Assembly (NCBI GenBank): GCA_050486265.1 | Contig: JBJHCY010000002.1 | Location: 434,001 to 498,000 of the forward strand | Reading direction: 5' to 3' | Length of the DNA: 64,000 nt | Source: SLFH01 sp050486265 | Lineage (GTDB): Bacteria > Planctomycetota > Phycisphaerae > Phycisphaerales > UBA1924 | Shown: positions 33,472-43,088 of the stretch, in pieces | Layout of the letters: the number at the start of each line of letters is the position of its first letter | How positions within the stretch are numbered: position 1 is the first letter of the stretch | The notes under the pieces: model-generated | Databases searched by the model: none | What the model was told of the DNA's origin: nothing | What the model saw: only the letters and a program-made list of their open reading frames with translations | Position numbers and translations under genes: made by a program

Positions 33472-34698
33472 TCAAGCCTGCAGAAACTTCAACCCCTGCT
33501 GCACGACCGCTCCGAGCCTTGTTTCGCCCGTCTCGCCGATCGCCTGCACCGACAGCTTCGTGCCCGGCTCGATGTGGGCCGCGCGGACCATCGCCAAGGC
33601 GATCAGTTCACCCCCGAGCATCGGGCTGATGGTCGAGCTCGTGACCGCCCCCACCGGCTTTGCGTTCTCGTCCGCATCCGCGGGCAGCACCGCCGAACCG
33701 GTCTCTGGCTGAGGGCCCGGGTCGCCGGGCGGGATCGCGCCGACGGCTGGAAACCGCAGGGCGACGAGGCGCTGCTTCAGGCCGCCCCGTGAATGCATCC
33801 GCGCCACAACCTCCTGCCCGAGGTAGCAGCCCTTGGTGAATGAGACGCGGTCGTCGGCCACGCCCGTTTCGTGCGGCAGCGAATCCGGCCCGAAGTCGAT
33901 GTAGTAGACCGGCGTCCCCGCCTCGATCCGCGCGACATTGAACGCCGCCCAGCCGATCGGGCGCAGGCGGAAGCCCCCCGCTTCTTCTCCGGCCAACTCC
34001 TTCTCCGCCCGCGCGGCCCCGTGCTCGGTGTGGCCCGTGCGGACGAGCGTCTCGAAAACCTCTTCGGCGCCGCCAACGGGCACGGTCAGGTGCAGGCCGC
34101 AGGTTCCGCAAAGGTCGTCGCGTTCGACGACGACCCGGCGCCCGGCGACGCGGAGCACGCAGCCCGAGCCTGCCTGCAGCGCCGACGGCGTTTCGCCCTC
34201 GATCAGCTCGGCGCACGCTTCGAGCAGGACGGGCCCCGTCGGGCCGTGCAGCGCAAAGCGGTGGAACTCCGTCGAGCGGTCGCTGATCTCGATCTCTTCG
34301 GTAAAGACGAAGTCGGCGAGCGTGGACACCAGCCGCCCCGCGGCGTGGCAATCGACATCCACCAGCATCCGGTCGCCCAGCTCGATCAGGCGCAGGTCGG
34401 CGTCGATCCGCCCCTTGCGGTTCAGCCAGAACGAGCGCCGGACCCTCATCGGCGCGAGGTCGGCCATCGGCGCCGTCAGCATGCGGTTGAGGAACTCGAT
34501 ACGGTCGGCGCCGGTGATCTCGACCACGGCGCGGGCCGGCAGGTCGATGAGCCCGCATCCTCTGCGGATCGCGGCGTATTCGAGGGCGACCTCCCCGTAG
34601 GTCTCGACGACCTCGATCGCGTTCTCGGGCGTTCCCCAGGGGAGAAACGAAGCCCCGGCGCGTTCGTGCCTGTCTCGAAGCGGGCTGGTTGTCGCCAT
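33472..34698 (-). CDS. ygfZ: YgfZ/GcvT-domain folate-binding protein
   Basis: 408 residues, longer than E. coli YgfZ. ATG with GGAGAG. The signature KGCYLGQEVVAR (Cys in KGCYxGQE) is intact, with MRVRRSFWLNRKGRID upstream and a C-terminal barrel. YgfZ helps Fe-S cluster enzymes such as MiaB and uses THF. It is convergent with ribD and divergent from the M42 peptidase. Confidence 0.9.
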   Translation of the reverse strand: MATTSPLRDRHERAGASFLPWGTPENAIEVVETYGEVALEYAAIRRGCGLIDLPARAVVEITGADRIEFLNRMLTAPMADLAPMRVRRSFWLNRKGRIDADLRLIELGDRMLVDVDCHAAGRLVSTLADFVFTEEIEISDRSTEFHRFALHGPTGPVLLEACAELIEGETPSALQAGSGCVLRVAGRRVVVERDDLCGTCGLHLTVPVGGAEEVFETLVRTGHTEHGAARAEKELAGEEAGGFRLRPIGWAAFNVARIEAGTPVYYIDFGPDSLPHETGVADDRVSFTKGCYLGQEVVARMHSRGGLKQRLVALRFPAVGAIPPGDPGPQPETGSAVLPADADENAKPVGAVTSSTISPMLGGELIALAMVRAAHIEPGTKLSVQAIGETGETRLGAVVQQGLKFLQA

Positions 34699-34803
34699 GG
34701 TCTCTCCGGACGCTGTTCGAAAGGGGCTCGTCGCGCGATGGTACGCGTCGGTACGCCGCGGCTATGGTTGGCTCCGAACAAACGAGCCAGACAGGAGCCG
34801 AAG

Positions 34804-35853
34804 GTGAACATTGATCTGCTCAAACGACTCTGCGAGACGCCCGGTGTGCCCGGGCGGGAAGACCGCGTCCGAACCCTCATCGAGAAAGAGATCGAGGGTC
34901 TTTTCGACGAGATCACGACCGACCCGCTCGGCAACCTGATCGCCACCCGCAAGGCCAAGGGCGGCGGAGGCGACGCCAAGAAGGTCATGCTTCTCTGCCA
35001 CATGGACGAGATCGGGTTTCTCGTCTCGCACATCGACGACAAGGGCTTCGTCTATGTCGACCCCGTCGGCGGGTTCGACACGCGAAACCTCTTCAGCCGG
35101 CGCGTGCTGCTCGTCACCGACGACGGCGAGTACAAGGCGGTCATGAACCCCGGCGGACGCCCGGTCCACATCGCGAGCCCCGAAGACAAGACCAAGGTCC
35201 CCGAGACCAAGGAGTTCTTCCTCGACCTCGGCCTCAGCGCCGAGAAGGTGAAGGACCTCGTCAAGATCGGCGACTTCGTCGTGATGGACGAGCCGCTGAT
35301 CGAGATCGGCGAGAAGGTCGTCTCCAAGGCCCTGGACAACCGCGTCGCCTGCTGGCTGGGCATCGAGGCGGTTCGGCGGCTGCAAGAGCTCGGCGCCGAC
35401 CACGCCTGCGAAGTGGTCGTCGCGTTCACGGTGCAGGAAGAAGTCGGCCTGCGCGGCGCAAAGACCAGCGCCTACGCCGTCAAGCCCGACATCGGCATCG
35501 GCATCGATGTCACCCTCGCCTGCGACACGCCGGGCATCCCGGCACAGGAAGCCGTCTCCCGCCACGGCGAGGGCGTGGTCGTCCACATCAAGGACTCCTC
35601 GTTCATCTCCGACGCCGGGCTGGTGCGCGAGTTCGAGGCCGTCGCCAAGGAGCACGGCATCACCCACCAGCGGTCGATCCTCGCCCGCGGCGGGCAGGAC
35701 GGCGCCGCGGCGCAGCAGGCCGCGGCGGGCGCACGGGCCATCGGCATCACCGTCGGCACCCGCTACATCCACACGGTCACGGAGATGATCGACAAGCGCG
35801 ATCTCGGCGCAGCCCGCGAACTGCTGGCTCGCTACCTCGCCGCGGTGAAGTGA
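34804..35853 (+). CDS. M42-family aminopeptidase (glutamyl aminopeptidase/cellulase M type)
   Basis: 349 residues; GTG at 34804 with AGGAG. The longer open frame upstream is antisense to ygfZ. Metal ligands and catalysis: LLCHMDEIGF (His), KALDNRVACW (Asp), FTVQEEVGLRG (Glu pair), GIDVTLACDTP (Asp) and RYIHTVTEMI (His), all as in TET-type aminopeptidases. It is expected to form a cytosolic dodecamer that trims peptides. Confidence 0.93.
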   Translation: MNIDLLKRLCETPGVPGREDRVRTLIEKEIEGLFDEITTDPLGNLIATRKAKGGGGDAKKVMLLCHMDEIGFLVSHIDDKGFVYVDPVGGFDTRNLFSRRVLLVTDDGEYKAVMNPGGRPVHIASPEDKTKVPETKEFFLDLGLSAEKVKDLVKIGDFVVMDEPLIEIGEKVVSKALDNRVACWLGIEAVRRLQELGADHACEVVVAFTVQEEVGLRGAKTSAYAVKPDIGIGIDVTLACDTPGIPAQEAVSRHGEGVVVHIKDSSFISDAGLVREFEAVAKEHGITHQRSILARGGQDGAAAQQAAAGARAIGITVGTRYIHTVTEMIDKRDLGAARELLARYLAAVK

Positions 35854-35996
35854 TACCCCATGGCTCGGTTCGGGGCGGCACGGGTCTCTGCCCTGTGCTC
35901 TTTCCGGACGCGGAGCGGGCGGCCGGGTGCGACCAACGCTCATGGAGCGGGTGTCTCGCCCGGCGTTGCGAAGACTTCTGGGCGAGTAGGCCCAAC

Positions 35997-36028
35997 CACT
36001 GGCGGGCGAGCCGCCAGCGCCACAGGTC
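35997..36028. repeat. REP-like palindrome (CTGGCGG family)
   Basis: CACTGGCGGGCGAGCCGCCAG followed by CGCCACAGG. A decayed unit of the other family lies just upstream (about 35880-35910). Together they fill most of the 240-base gap after the M42 gene. Confidence 0.75.
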
Positions 36029-36096
36029 TGCAAGATCAGAATGAGACGACGCCGGGCCTTGTGGCCCGGCGTCGCTTTGTTCATGCGATCTTCATG

Positions 36097-36675
36097 TCAG
36101 GCGGCGATGGCCGTGGCCTTCTCGATCGCCTCGACGACCTGTCGGATCTGGAAGGGCTTCTTCAGGAAGCCGTCGAAGCCAGCCGAGCGGAGGCCCTGGG
36201 CCTGCCCGTCGGTGAGCTTGCCGCTCATGGCGATGATCCGGGTTGCCGAAAGGCCGCTGTTGGCCCGCAGGGCGTCTGCGAAAGCCCTGGCGTCCTGGTC
36301 GCCCAGGTGGATGTCCAGCAGGAGGACATGGGGCCGGAAGCGTTCGCAGGTCATGCCGGCGTTGAATGCGGATATTGAAGTCTCGATTTCATAGTTGGTC
36401 TGCTCATTGAGGACCTTCTGGAGCGTTTCAACGACCTCTCGTTCGTCGTCGACGATGAGCACCCTGGTCTGGCCGGTGTTGAGGCCGTCCATGGGGATGC
36501 CGTGCTCGCGCATGAAGCGGACGAGCTCGCTGACGGGGATGCGACGGTCCTTGGATCCGGGGATGCGGTAGCCCTTGATCTGGCCGGTGTCGAACCACTT
36601 GGAGACGGTTCGTGGCGCGACATTGCAGATCTTGGCGACCTCACCGGTTGTCAGGACATCCTTGTCGATTGGCAT
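36097..36675 (-). CDS. HTH (excisionase/MerR-like) and response-receiver fusion regulator
   Basis: 192 residues from ATG at 36675. Residues 7-60 form a winged HTH of the excisionase/BldC type: TTGEVAKICNVAPRTVSKWF, then IPGSKDRRIPVSELVRF. Residues about 71-190 are a receiver domain with VLIVDDERE, phospho-acceptor Asp121 in LLLDIHLGD and the conserved Lys in FLKKPF. The order (HTH first, receiver last) is the reverse of most response regulators. No histidine kinase is adjacent. Confidence 0.85.
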   Translation of the reverse strand: MPIDKDVLTTGEVAKICNVAPRTVSKWFDTGQIKGYRIPGSKDRRIPVSELVRFMREHGIPMDGLNTGQTRVLIVDDEREVVETLQKVLNEQTNYEIETSISAFNAGMTCERFRPHVLLLDIHLGDQDARAFADALRANSGLSATRIIAMSGKLTDGQAQGLRSAGFDGFLKKPFQIRQVVEAIEKATAIAA

Positions 36676-37065
36676 TTGTTCGCACCTTGACAGAGAGAGC
36701 GGGCTGCGGCGTGGTCGGTGCGCGGGGAACAAACCGCGCTGACGGCCTTCCATCGGCGTCGGTCTGACCGTTCTTGACGGTGCGATCCCCCCGAACGGTC
36801 ACAGGAAGGTACTGGGACCTGAGCTTTCCGGAACCGGGGCGGGGTCTGACGCGTTGACACCGCCGCACAAGGGTTTGTATCTTGCTACCCTTGCGTGCCG
36901 GTACGGGTGGCGTCGTTGACAGTCGCATCCGTTTCCGGCCGGAAGCGTACCGGAACAACACGCCCGCGCGGGTCGGCGTGGCCCGCGTGTGCCCGGCCCG
37001 GGGCCAACCGTCCCGGGTTCTGGCGACAGACCCGATCCCTTTGGACCGTCCACCAGGAGTCCGCC
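36676..37065. promoter_or_regulatory. Divergent regulatory region with inverted repeat
   Basis: 390 bases between the regulator and the exported HEAT-like protein. TGACCGTTC (36765-36773) and GAACGGTCA (36793-36801) form a perfect 9-base inverted repeat 90-126 bases upstream of the regulator, a possible operator. A sigma-70 promoter for the rightward gene lies at 36854-36883. Confidence 0.5.
36854..36883 (+). promoter_or_regulatory. Sigma-70 promoter for the exported protein at 37066
   Basis: TTGACA (36854-36859), 18 bases, TATCTT (36878-36883). The 5'-UTR would be about 175 bases. Confidence 0.65.
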
Positions 37066-39294
37066 GTGCGACGATCACCGCTCACCCGGCTCGCGCTCAT
37101 CGCGCTGTCCGGCGCCGCTCTTGCCGCCCCCTACAACGCGGCCCTCGCCCAGCCCCTCGGTGCAGAGGAACCGACAGAGCCGGGCCAGCTCGCAGACGCC
37201 CAGCTCGTCCGCGATTTCATTTATTTCGTCCAGATCGACGCGTACGAGATCGCGGCCGATTATGGGGCCGAGATTCTCCGGCGGGGCTACGAGGGCGAGC
37301 GATTCGTCGCCATCGTCTCTGAGACCCGCGAACAGGAGCGGTTCGAGAACGCCATCGCCCGCGCCCGGCGGGTGATCCAGGACCCCGGACTCCGCAGAAT
37401 CGCGGAGGACATCGACCAGCTCTACGAGACAGGTCGACGCCAGCAGGCCCGGCGTCCTTCCGAGATCGCCCGCAACATCGAGCTGCTGACCGGCCCGCAG
37501 CGGGGACGCATCCTCGCCCGCGACAGGCTGGTCTTCGCCGGCGAGTACGCCGTCCCGCAGCTTTTCGAGGCGTACATGCAGAGCGAGGACCCGATCCTCC
37601 GGGCGCAGGCCCGGACGGTCCTGCGTGAGCTCGGGCGTCAGGCGGTTGTCCCGCTCTCGGTCGCGCTGTCGGAGCTCGCCCCCGACCGCCAGGTGCTTCT
37701 GGTCGGCCTGTTGCGCGAGGTCCGCCACGAGGCGTGGCTCCCGTTCGTCTTCGAGCTCCACGAGTCGACCGGCAGCGACCGGGTCCGCCAGGCGTGCGCC
37801 GGGGCGATCCGCGAGCTCCTGGGCGGCAACCTGCCCTCCGGAGATGTCGCGACCGCCTTCTACGAACTGGCCGAGCGGTACTACGACGAGGCCCGCGTCG
37901 TCACCAGCTTCCCCGATGAGGATTTCCAGCTCTACTGGACCTTCGGCTCTGGCGGACGCCTGATCCCAGAAGCGGTCCGCACCGAGGTCTACCACGAGCT
38001 GATGTCGATGCGGCTCGCGGCACGCTCGCTCCGCCACCGCACCGACAACAACGAAGCCCTGCCTCTCTGGGTCGCCTCGAACCTCAAGCGTGAGCTGGAA
38101 ACGCCCAACGGCTACCAGAGCGCGCTGTACCCCGCAGACCGGCCGGAGGCGATGTACTACGCCGTCGCGCTGGGCAACGAGAACGCCCAATGGGTGCTCG
38201 GCCGAGCGCTCGACCGCCGCGACACGCGTCTGGCGAGGCGTGCGATCGAGGCGGTCGAGAAGACGGCCGGCTCGCGGGCGATGCGTTCGCCTGTGACGAT
38301 GGCCGGTGTGCAGGACCGGCGTCCGCTGCTGGAGGCGCTCCGCTACCCCAACCGGCGGGTGCAATACGAGGCCGCGGTCGCGCTGGCGGCCAGCCAGCCC
38401 GATGTGAACTTCGACGGCGCCGAGCGCGTGGTCCCGATCCTGGCCTCGGCCGTGCTGGACGCCTCCCGGCGCATCGCGGTCGTGGTTTCGTTCGACGACG
38501 AGCGGGGTGGGGCTCTCCGCCGCTTCATGGAGGGTCGCGGCTACGAGGTCGTCGCCGGCCGTAATGTCGCCGACCTGAGCGACAGGCTCGCCACGCTCCC
38601 GGGCGTCGATGTTGTTCTGCTTGAGTACCCCGCGGCGGAGCTCGTCGCGACCGTCGAACGCATCCGGGCCGACAGGGCTCTGGGAGCGGCGCCGATCCTG
38701 GTCACCGGGCGGGGCGAAGCCTTCGCCCAGGTCCGCCAGCGTCTGGACCGCGACCCGACGATCAGCGCCCGCGCCTCGGGCGTCACCGAGCAGCAACTTG
38801 TCGAGACTCTGAACGATCTGCTCGACAGCGCGTCGGGCGGGCCGATCACCCCGCGCGAGGCGGAGACCTACGCCAACGCGGCGCTCGATCAGCTCCGCGA
38901 TCTGGCCGTCTCGGGCAACCCGGTGTTGGATGTCGCCGACGCGGCGGTCCCGCTGATGACCGCCCTGAACCGGACCTCGGGCAACACCCGTTTCGCGGTC
39001 GCGGAGGTGCTCAGCCGCGTGAATCAGTCGCGCGTGCAGACCGCCCTGATGGAGGCGGCCCTCGGCGGCAGCGGGATCGAGCGGATCGAGCTGCTGAACT
39101 ACACCGCGGCTTCGGCCCGCCGGTTCGGCAACATGCTCAACCCGGCCCAGGTCGATGTTCTGGTCTCGGTCGTCCGCGGCGCCGATGGCTTGGAGGGCCA
39201 GGCCGCGGCCGCGCTGATGGGCTCGCTCGGCCTGCCGGGCGATATCGTCTTGCCGCTGATCACCGGCGGCGAGACCGAGACCGTCAGCCGCTGA
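37066..39294 (+). CDS. Exported HEAT-like protein with an embedded receiver-like domain
   Basis: 742 residues; GTG at 37066 with AGGAG six bases upstream. A signal peptide ends near ALAQ. Residues 100-460 and 590-742 are helical, with repeats reminiscent of HEAT (PQLFEAYMQSEDPILRAQA, QAVVPLSVALSELAPDRQV). Residues about 468-590 have a receiver-like alternating pattern: RRIAVVVSFDDERGGALRRF, GVDVVLLEYPAAE and GAAPILVTGRG; no phospho-Asp is visible in the third strand (LLEYP). A cytoplasmic fold in an exported chain is odd. Function unknown. Confidence 0.7.
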   Translation: MRRSPLTRLALIALSGAALAAPYNAALAQPLGAEEPTEPGQLADAQLVRDFIYFVQIDAYEIAADYGAEILRRGYEGERFVAIVSETREQERFENAIARARRVIQDPGLRRIAEDIDQLYETGRRQQARRPSEIARNIELLTGPQRGRILARDRLVFAGEYAVPQLFEAYMQSEDPILRAQARTVLRELGRQAVVPLSVALSELAPDRQVLLVGLLREVRHEAWLPFVFELHESTGSDRVRQACAGAIRELLGGNLPSGDVATAFYELAERYYDEARVVTSFPDEDFQLYWTFGSGGRLIPEAVRTEVYHELMSMRLAARSLRHRTDNNEALPLWVASNLKRELETPNGYQSALYPADRPEAMYYAVALGNENAQWVLGRALDRRDTRLARRAIEAVEKTAGSRAMRSPVTMAGVQDRRPLLEALRYPNRRVQYEAAVALAASQPDVNFDGAERVVPILASAVLDASRRIAVVVSFDDERGGALRRFMEGRGYEVVAGRNVADLSDRLATLPGVDVVLLEYPAAELVATVERIRADRALGAAPILVTGRGEAFAQVRQRLDRDPTISARASGVTEQQLVETLNDLLDSASGGPITPREAETYANAALDQLRDLAVSGNPVLDVADAAVPLMTALNRTSGNTRFAVAEVLSRVNQSRVQTALMEAALGGSGIERIELLNYTAASARRFGNMLNPAQVDVLVSVVRGADGLEGQAAAALMGSLGLPGDIVLPLITGGETETVSR

Positions 39295-39322
39295 GCGCCC
39301 CAGCCATGTTGATCCACACGCG

Positions 39323-39354
39323 GGCCGCAATCCGATCGGGTTGCGGCCTGTTTT
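39323..39354 (+). terminator. Terminator after the HEAT-like gene
   Basis: GGCCGCAA, ten-base loop region, TTGCGGCC, then TGTTTTC. Confidence 0.8.
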
Positions 39355-39412
39355 CTTGCGCCGCTGCTGCGTCCGACGGGGGGCCAGCGCGCCCAAGCGG
39401 ACCGCTGGTCGC

Positions 39413-39449
39413 TCAAAAACAAACGACGCCCGGGGTCGCCGGGCGTCGT
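39413..39449 (-). terminator. Terminator of tRNA-Leu
   Basis: On the minus strand an 11-bp perfect stem (ACGACGCCCGG / CCGGGCGTCGT) is followed by TTTGTTTTTG. Confidence 0.85.
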
Positions 39450-39459
39450 CGTCGAGCAG

Positions 39460-39545
39460 TGCGGATGAGAGGACTCGAACCTCCACGGGGTTTTACCCCC
39501 ACTAGGACCTGAACCTAGCGCGTCTGCCAATTCCGCCACATCCGC
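39460..39545 (-). tRNA. tRNA-Leu (CAG)
   Basis: 86 bases with a long variable arm (GTGGGGGTAAAACCCCGT). Acceptor stem GCGGATG/CATCCGC, anticodon loop TTCAGGT with CAG, T-arm GAGGTTCGAGTCCTC, discriminator A. CCA is not encoded. Confidence 0.97.
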
Positions 39546-39556
39546 GTGGGACGGGA

Positions 39557-39585
39557 ACCTTAGGCGGGGTCGTTCTGGTCGGCAA
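39557..39585 (-). promoter_or_regulatory. Promoter of tRNA-Leu
   Basis: Read on the minus strand: TTGCCG (39585-39580), 17 bases, TAAGGT (39562-39557), 11 bases before the tRNA. Confidence 0.7.
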
Positions 39586-39618
39586 CGCGCCCACGCTCTC
39601 GGCCCGGCCCCGGGTCGG

Positions 39619-40821
<1,203 letters not shown>

Positions 40822-41045
40822 CCTGCGATTCTCCCGCCCGGACGCTCCGCACCACGCACGACCGAATCGGGGTCGGGCGCCGACGGATGCCGGGCATTTC
40901 AGGCCCCGCGCCGGCTCTCGTTTCGAGAGGTGACGCCGACGGGCTGACAAGCGCTGCTGTCACGAGCAGGGCAGATTCCGTTGCCCACGCCCACGCGGGC
41001 GTTCTCGCGGCCGGGGGCGGCGCTCTTCGCGGGCCCGGCGGGCGG

Positions 41046-41074
41046 ACTGTATCAGAGCCCAAACGCCTTGGCAA
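41046..41074 (-). promoter_or_regulatory. Sigma-70 promoter of recA
   Basis: On the minus strand: TTGCCA (41074-41069), 17 bases, TACAGT (41051-41046). The 5'-UTR would be about 215 bases. Confidence 0.65.
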
Positions 41075-41083
41075 GCGGATCTG

Positions 41084-41392
41084 TTCGGGTGTCGATTGGC
41101 GGGCTGACATGCTGTTGTCAGCGGCTGAGCGGATTGCCGCGCTCAGGACCGGGCATTCAGCGGATCAACAGCTCCAGAGAGAAGGATGCCCGCGAGATGG
41201 AGGAGGAGACCGCGGCCGAATCTAGGGCCTTGCCGTAATCAAAAATCGGTCCGAACGCGCTCAGGTAACGATTTTGCGGCGTTCGTAACGATTTTGCGGC
41301 GTTCGTAACGATTTTGCGGCGATTCCGTAAGTGCCTTTCGCAGCATGACTATTCAGGTGTCGAATGGCGGCATGGCACGAAGGTGTCAGCGG
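41084..41392 (+). repeat. Pair of 41-base direct repeats flanking the iterons
   Basis: Blocks 41084-41124 and 41352-41392 match at 32 of 41 positions with no gap. Each starts TTC(G/A)GGTGTCGA and ends GTCAGCGG. Confidence 0.6.
41265..41324 (+). repeat. Three tandem 20-base iterons
   Basis: Unit GTAACGATTTTGCGGCGTTC at 41265, 41285 and 41305. The third copy differs only in its last bases. The period equals about two helical turns, so identical faces of DNA are presented. Confidence 0.95.
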
Positions 41393-41424
41393 AGACCGGT
41401 GAGATCTGGGCTCTGATATCGCAT

Positions 41425-41447
41425 ATCTGAGATTTGAAATCTCAGAT
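41425..41447. promoter_or_regulatory. Perfect 23-base palindrome (candidate operator)
   Basis: ATCTGAGATTT, centre G, AAATCTCAGAT. A shorter palindrome GATATCGCATATC overlaps its left side. It lies about 225 bases upstream of the EAL gene. Confidence 0.7.
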
Positions 41448-41670
41448 CACGGAATCGGTGTCGCCGGCATGCTCTCGGAACGGGCCCCCTCCGAACCGAC
41501 GGCCCCGCCGGATCCGGTGGCGATCTTCATGGGGAGATTGCCGCAGACGCGGGCCTGACGCCGCTACAGCCGGAATCCGGATAGGGAATCGGCGCGGTCA
41601 GACCCGAAGAGGGGTGTTGCCGGACGCCGATGGATCTGCGGAACACAGAGCCATCAACCGGAGATTCTCG

Positions 41671-42735
41671 ATGCAGCTTCCCGTCAGCGGTCAGGGCCAT
41701 AAGTGCAAGTGCCAGCAGGATGTCCCCGAGCTCAGCACGCACGGCGTGGCGGTCTGGTCGGAGCAGTCTGTGATCTCCGGCAAGCTGGCGGAGGACTTCC
41801 TGCCGCTTGAGGGGACGCCGGCGTTCAGAACGCCGCCGGGCGAGGGCTGGCTCGAGAAGCTGAAGAGCTGCGTGACGGCGCTCTCGCCCCTGGAGCGTGG
41901 CTCGGTCCGCGGCTCGGTGATCGACGCGGAAGGGCGCTTCGATCCTTGGCAGGCCTCGCCGATCGACACGCTGCTGGCGAGGATCGAGACGCCTTGGTTC
42001 CCGCAGGTGCTCAACAGCGGCGGGCTGACGCCCCACATGCAGCCGATCGCGCGGACGGGCGACGGGAGCATCTACGCCTTCGAGGCGCTGGCCCGGGCGG
42101 AGGTCTGCGGCGAATTGAAGAACGGCGGGCAGCTTGTCGACGCCGCCAGGGCGCACCACGCGCTCTTCCAGTTCGATCAGGTCGGGCGGACGACGGCGAT
42201 CCGCTCGTGCGGGCCGAAGCTCGTGGGCGACGAGAAGCTGTTTGTGAACTTCATCCCGATGGTGATCTACGACCCGAATATCTGTCTGCGGACCTGCTGG
42301 CAGGCGGCGCAGGAGTCGGGCGTGCCGCTGTCGAGCCTTGTCTTCGAGGTCGTCGAGAGCGAGCAGTTCCCCGACATGGCGCACCTCAAGCGGATCCTGA
42401 CGACCTACCGCGAGAAGGGCGCGGGCGTGGCGCTCGACGATCTTGGCACGGGCTACACGGCGCTGAGCTACATCGACGAACTGCAACCGGACTACATCAA
42501 GCTCGCCAAAGACCTGATCCCGACCGATCCTCGGCGCGAGGACCTGAGCATGGTGCGGGGCATCGTCGAGCACGCCAAGCGCGCGGGGATCACGGTGCTG
42601 GCCGAGGGCATCGAGACCGAGGCGCAGCTGCAGGCGGCTCGCGATCTCGGGATCGACCTGGCGCAGGGCTGGCTGATCGGTCGCCCGGCGGCCGAGCCGG
42701 TTCGGAACGGACTGAGCAGGAAGCGTGCGGCGTGA
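41671..42735 (+). CDS. EAL-domain cyclic-di-GMP phosphodiesterase-like protein
   Basis: 354 residues from ATG at 41671 with GGAG. The first 100 residues are unique, with Cys in GHKCKCQQ. The EAL domain (about 110-345) has FEALAR, FVNFIP, FEVVESE, VALDDLGTGYTAL, YIKLAKDLI, LAEGIETEAQL and AQGWLIGRPA, so the metal-binding and catalytic residues all appear to be present. It probably hydrolyses c-di-GMP. No GGDEF is attached. It sits behind an elaborate upstream region. Confidence 0.9.
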   Translation: MQLPVSGQGHKCKCQQDVPELSTHGVAVWSEQSVISGKLAEDFLPLEGTPAFRTPPGEGWLEKLKSCVTALSPLERGSVRGSVIDAEGRFDPWQASPIDTLLARIETPWFPQVLNSGGLTPHMQPIARTGDGSIYAFEALARAEVCGELKNGGQLVDAARAHHALFQFDQVGRTTAIRSCGPKLVGDEKLFVNFIPMVIYDPNICLRTCWQAAQESGVPLSSLVFEVVESEQFPDMAHLKRILTTYREKGAGVALDDLGTGYTALSYIDELQPDYIKLAKDLIPTDPRREDLSMVRGIVEHAKRAGITVLAEGIETEAQLQAARDLGIDLAQGWLIGRPAAEPVRNGLSRKRAA

Positions 42736-42763
42736 TTTACGGTTGATCTGCCGAGCAATCCGA

Positions 42764-43015
42764 TCAGAACTTCCTGCCACGAGCGCTTCGCAATCCGCGC
42801 ACATGATCTGAGGGCATTGACAGCTCCGCGTGGTTCTTCCACATGCCGAATGCGGGATGCTCAGCGACCTTGCCTCCTGATCCATCGATTCGCGCGTATG
42901 CGTGTATGACGGCTTTGGGACGACCACGGTGAAGAACGGTCACGCGCTCGTTGCGGTCCAGAGCCTGCAAGACTTCTCTCGACTTCCTGCTCAGATCTTC
43001 GAAGGTTACATTCAT
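42764..43015 (-). CDS. Phd/YefM-type antitoxin-like protein without a visible toxin
   Basis: 83 residues from ATG at 43015 with GGAG. MNVTFEDLSRKSREVLQAL and RVTVLHRGRPKAVIHAY are the Phd/YefM fold that binds operator DNA. The C-terminal 35 residues would bind a toxin. The gene downstream is the convergent EAL gene and no PIN or RelE gene is near, so it is an orphan or a solitary regulator. Confidence 0.75.
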   Translation of the reverse strand: MNVTFEDLSRKSREVLQALDRNERVTVLHRGRPKAVIHAYARIDGSGGKVAEHPAFGMWKNHAELSMPSDHVRGLRSARGRKF

Positions 43016-43088
43016 TGCATCGCTCCGAAACAGCATCGAGATGCCGCAGAACAAGATAGCGGAGTGAAGCGATCGCTACGGAACCGCC

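Larger units (their letters stand above)
40822..41670. other. recA-EAL divergent regulatory interval
   Basis: About 850 bases without a convincing gene, the longest such gap in the window that is not filled by REP-type repeats. It holds the recA promoter (41046-41074), two related 41-base blocks (41084-41124 and 41352-41392), three 20-base tandem repeats (41265-41324) and a 23-base palindrome (41425-41447). Confidence 0.7.

Noticed and set aside
33871..34803. N-terminal extension of the M42 peptidase frame
   Set aside because: It runs antisense through ygfZ; the GTG at 34804 has a ribosome site and matches the family start.
41265..41324. Possible CRISPR array
   Set aside because: The 20-bp units are directly adjacent with no spacers, and no cas genes are present.
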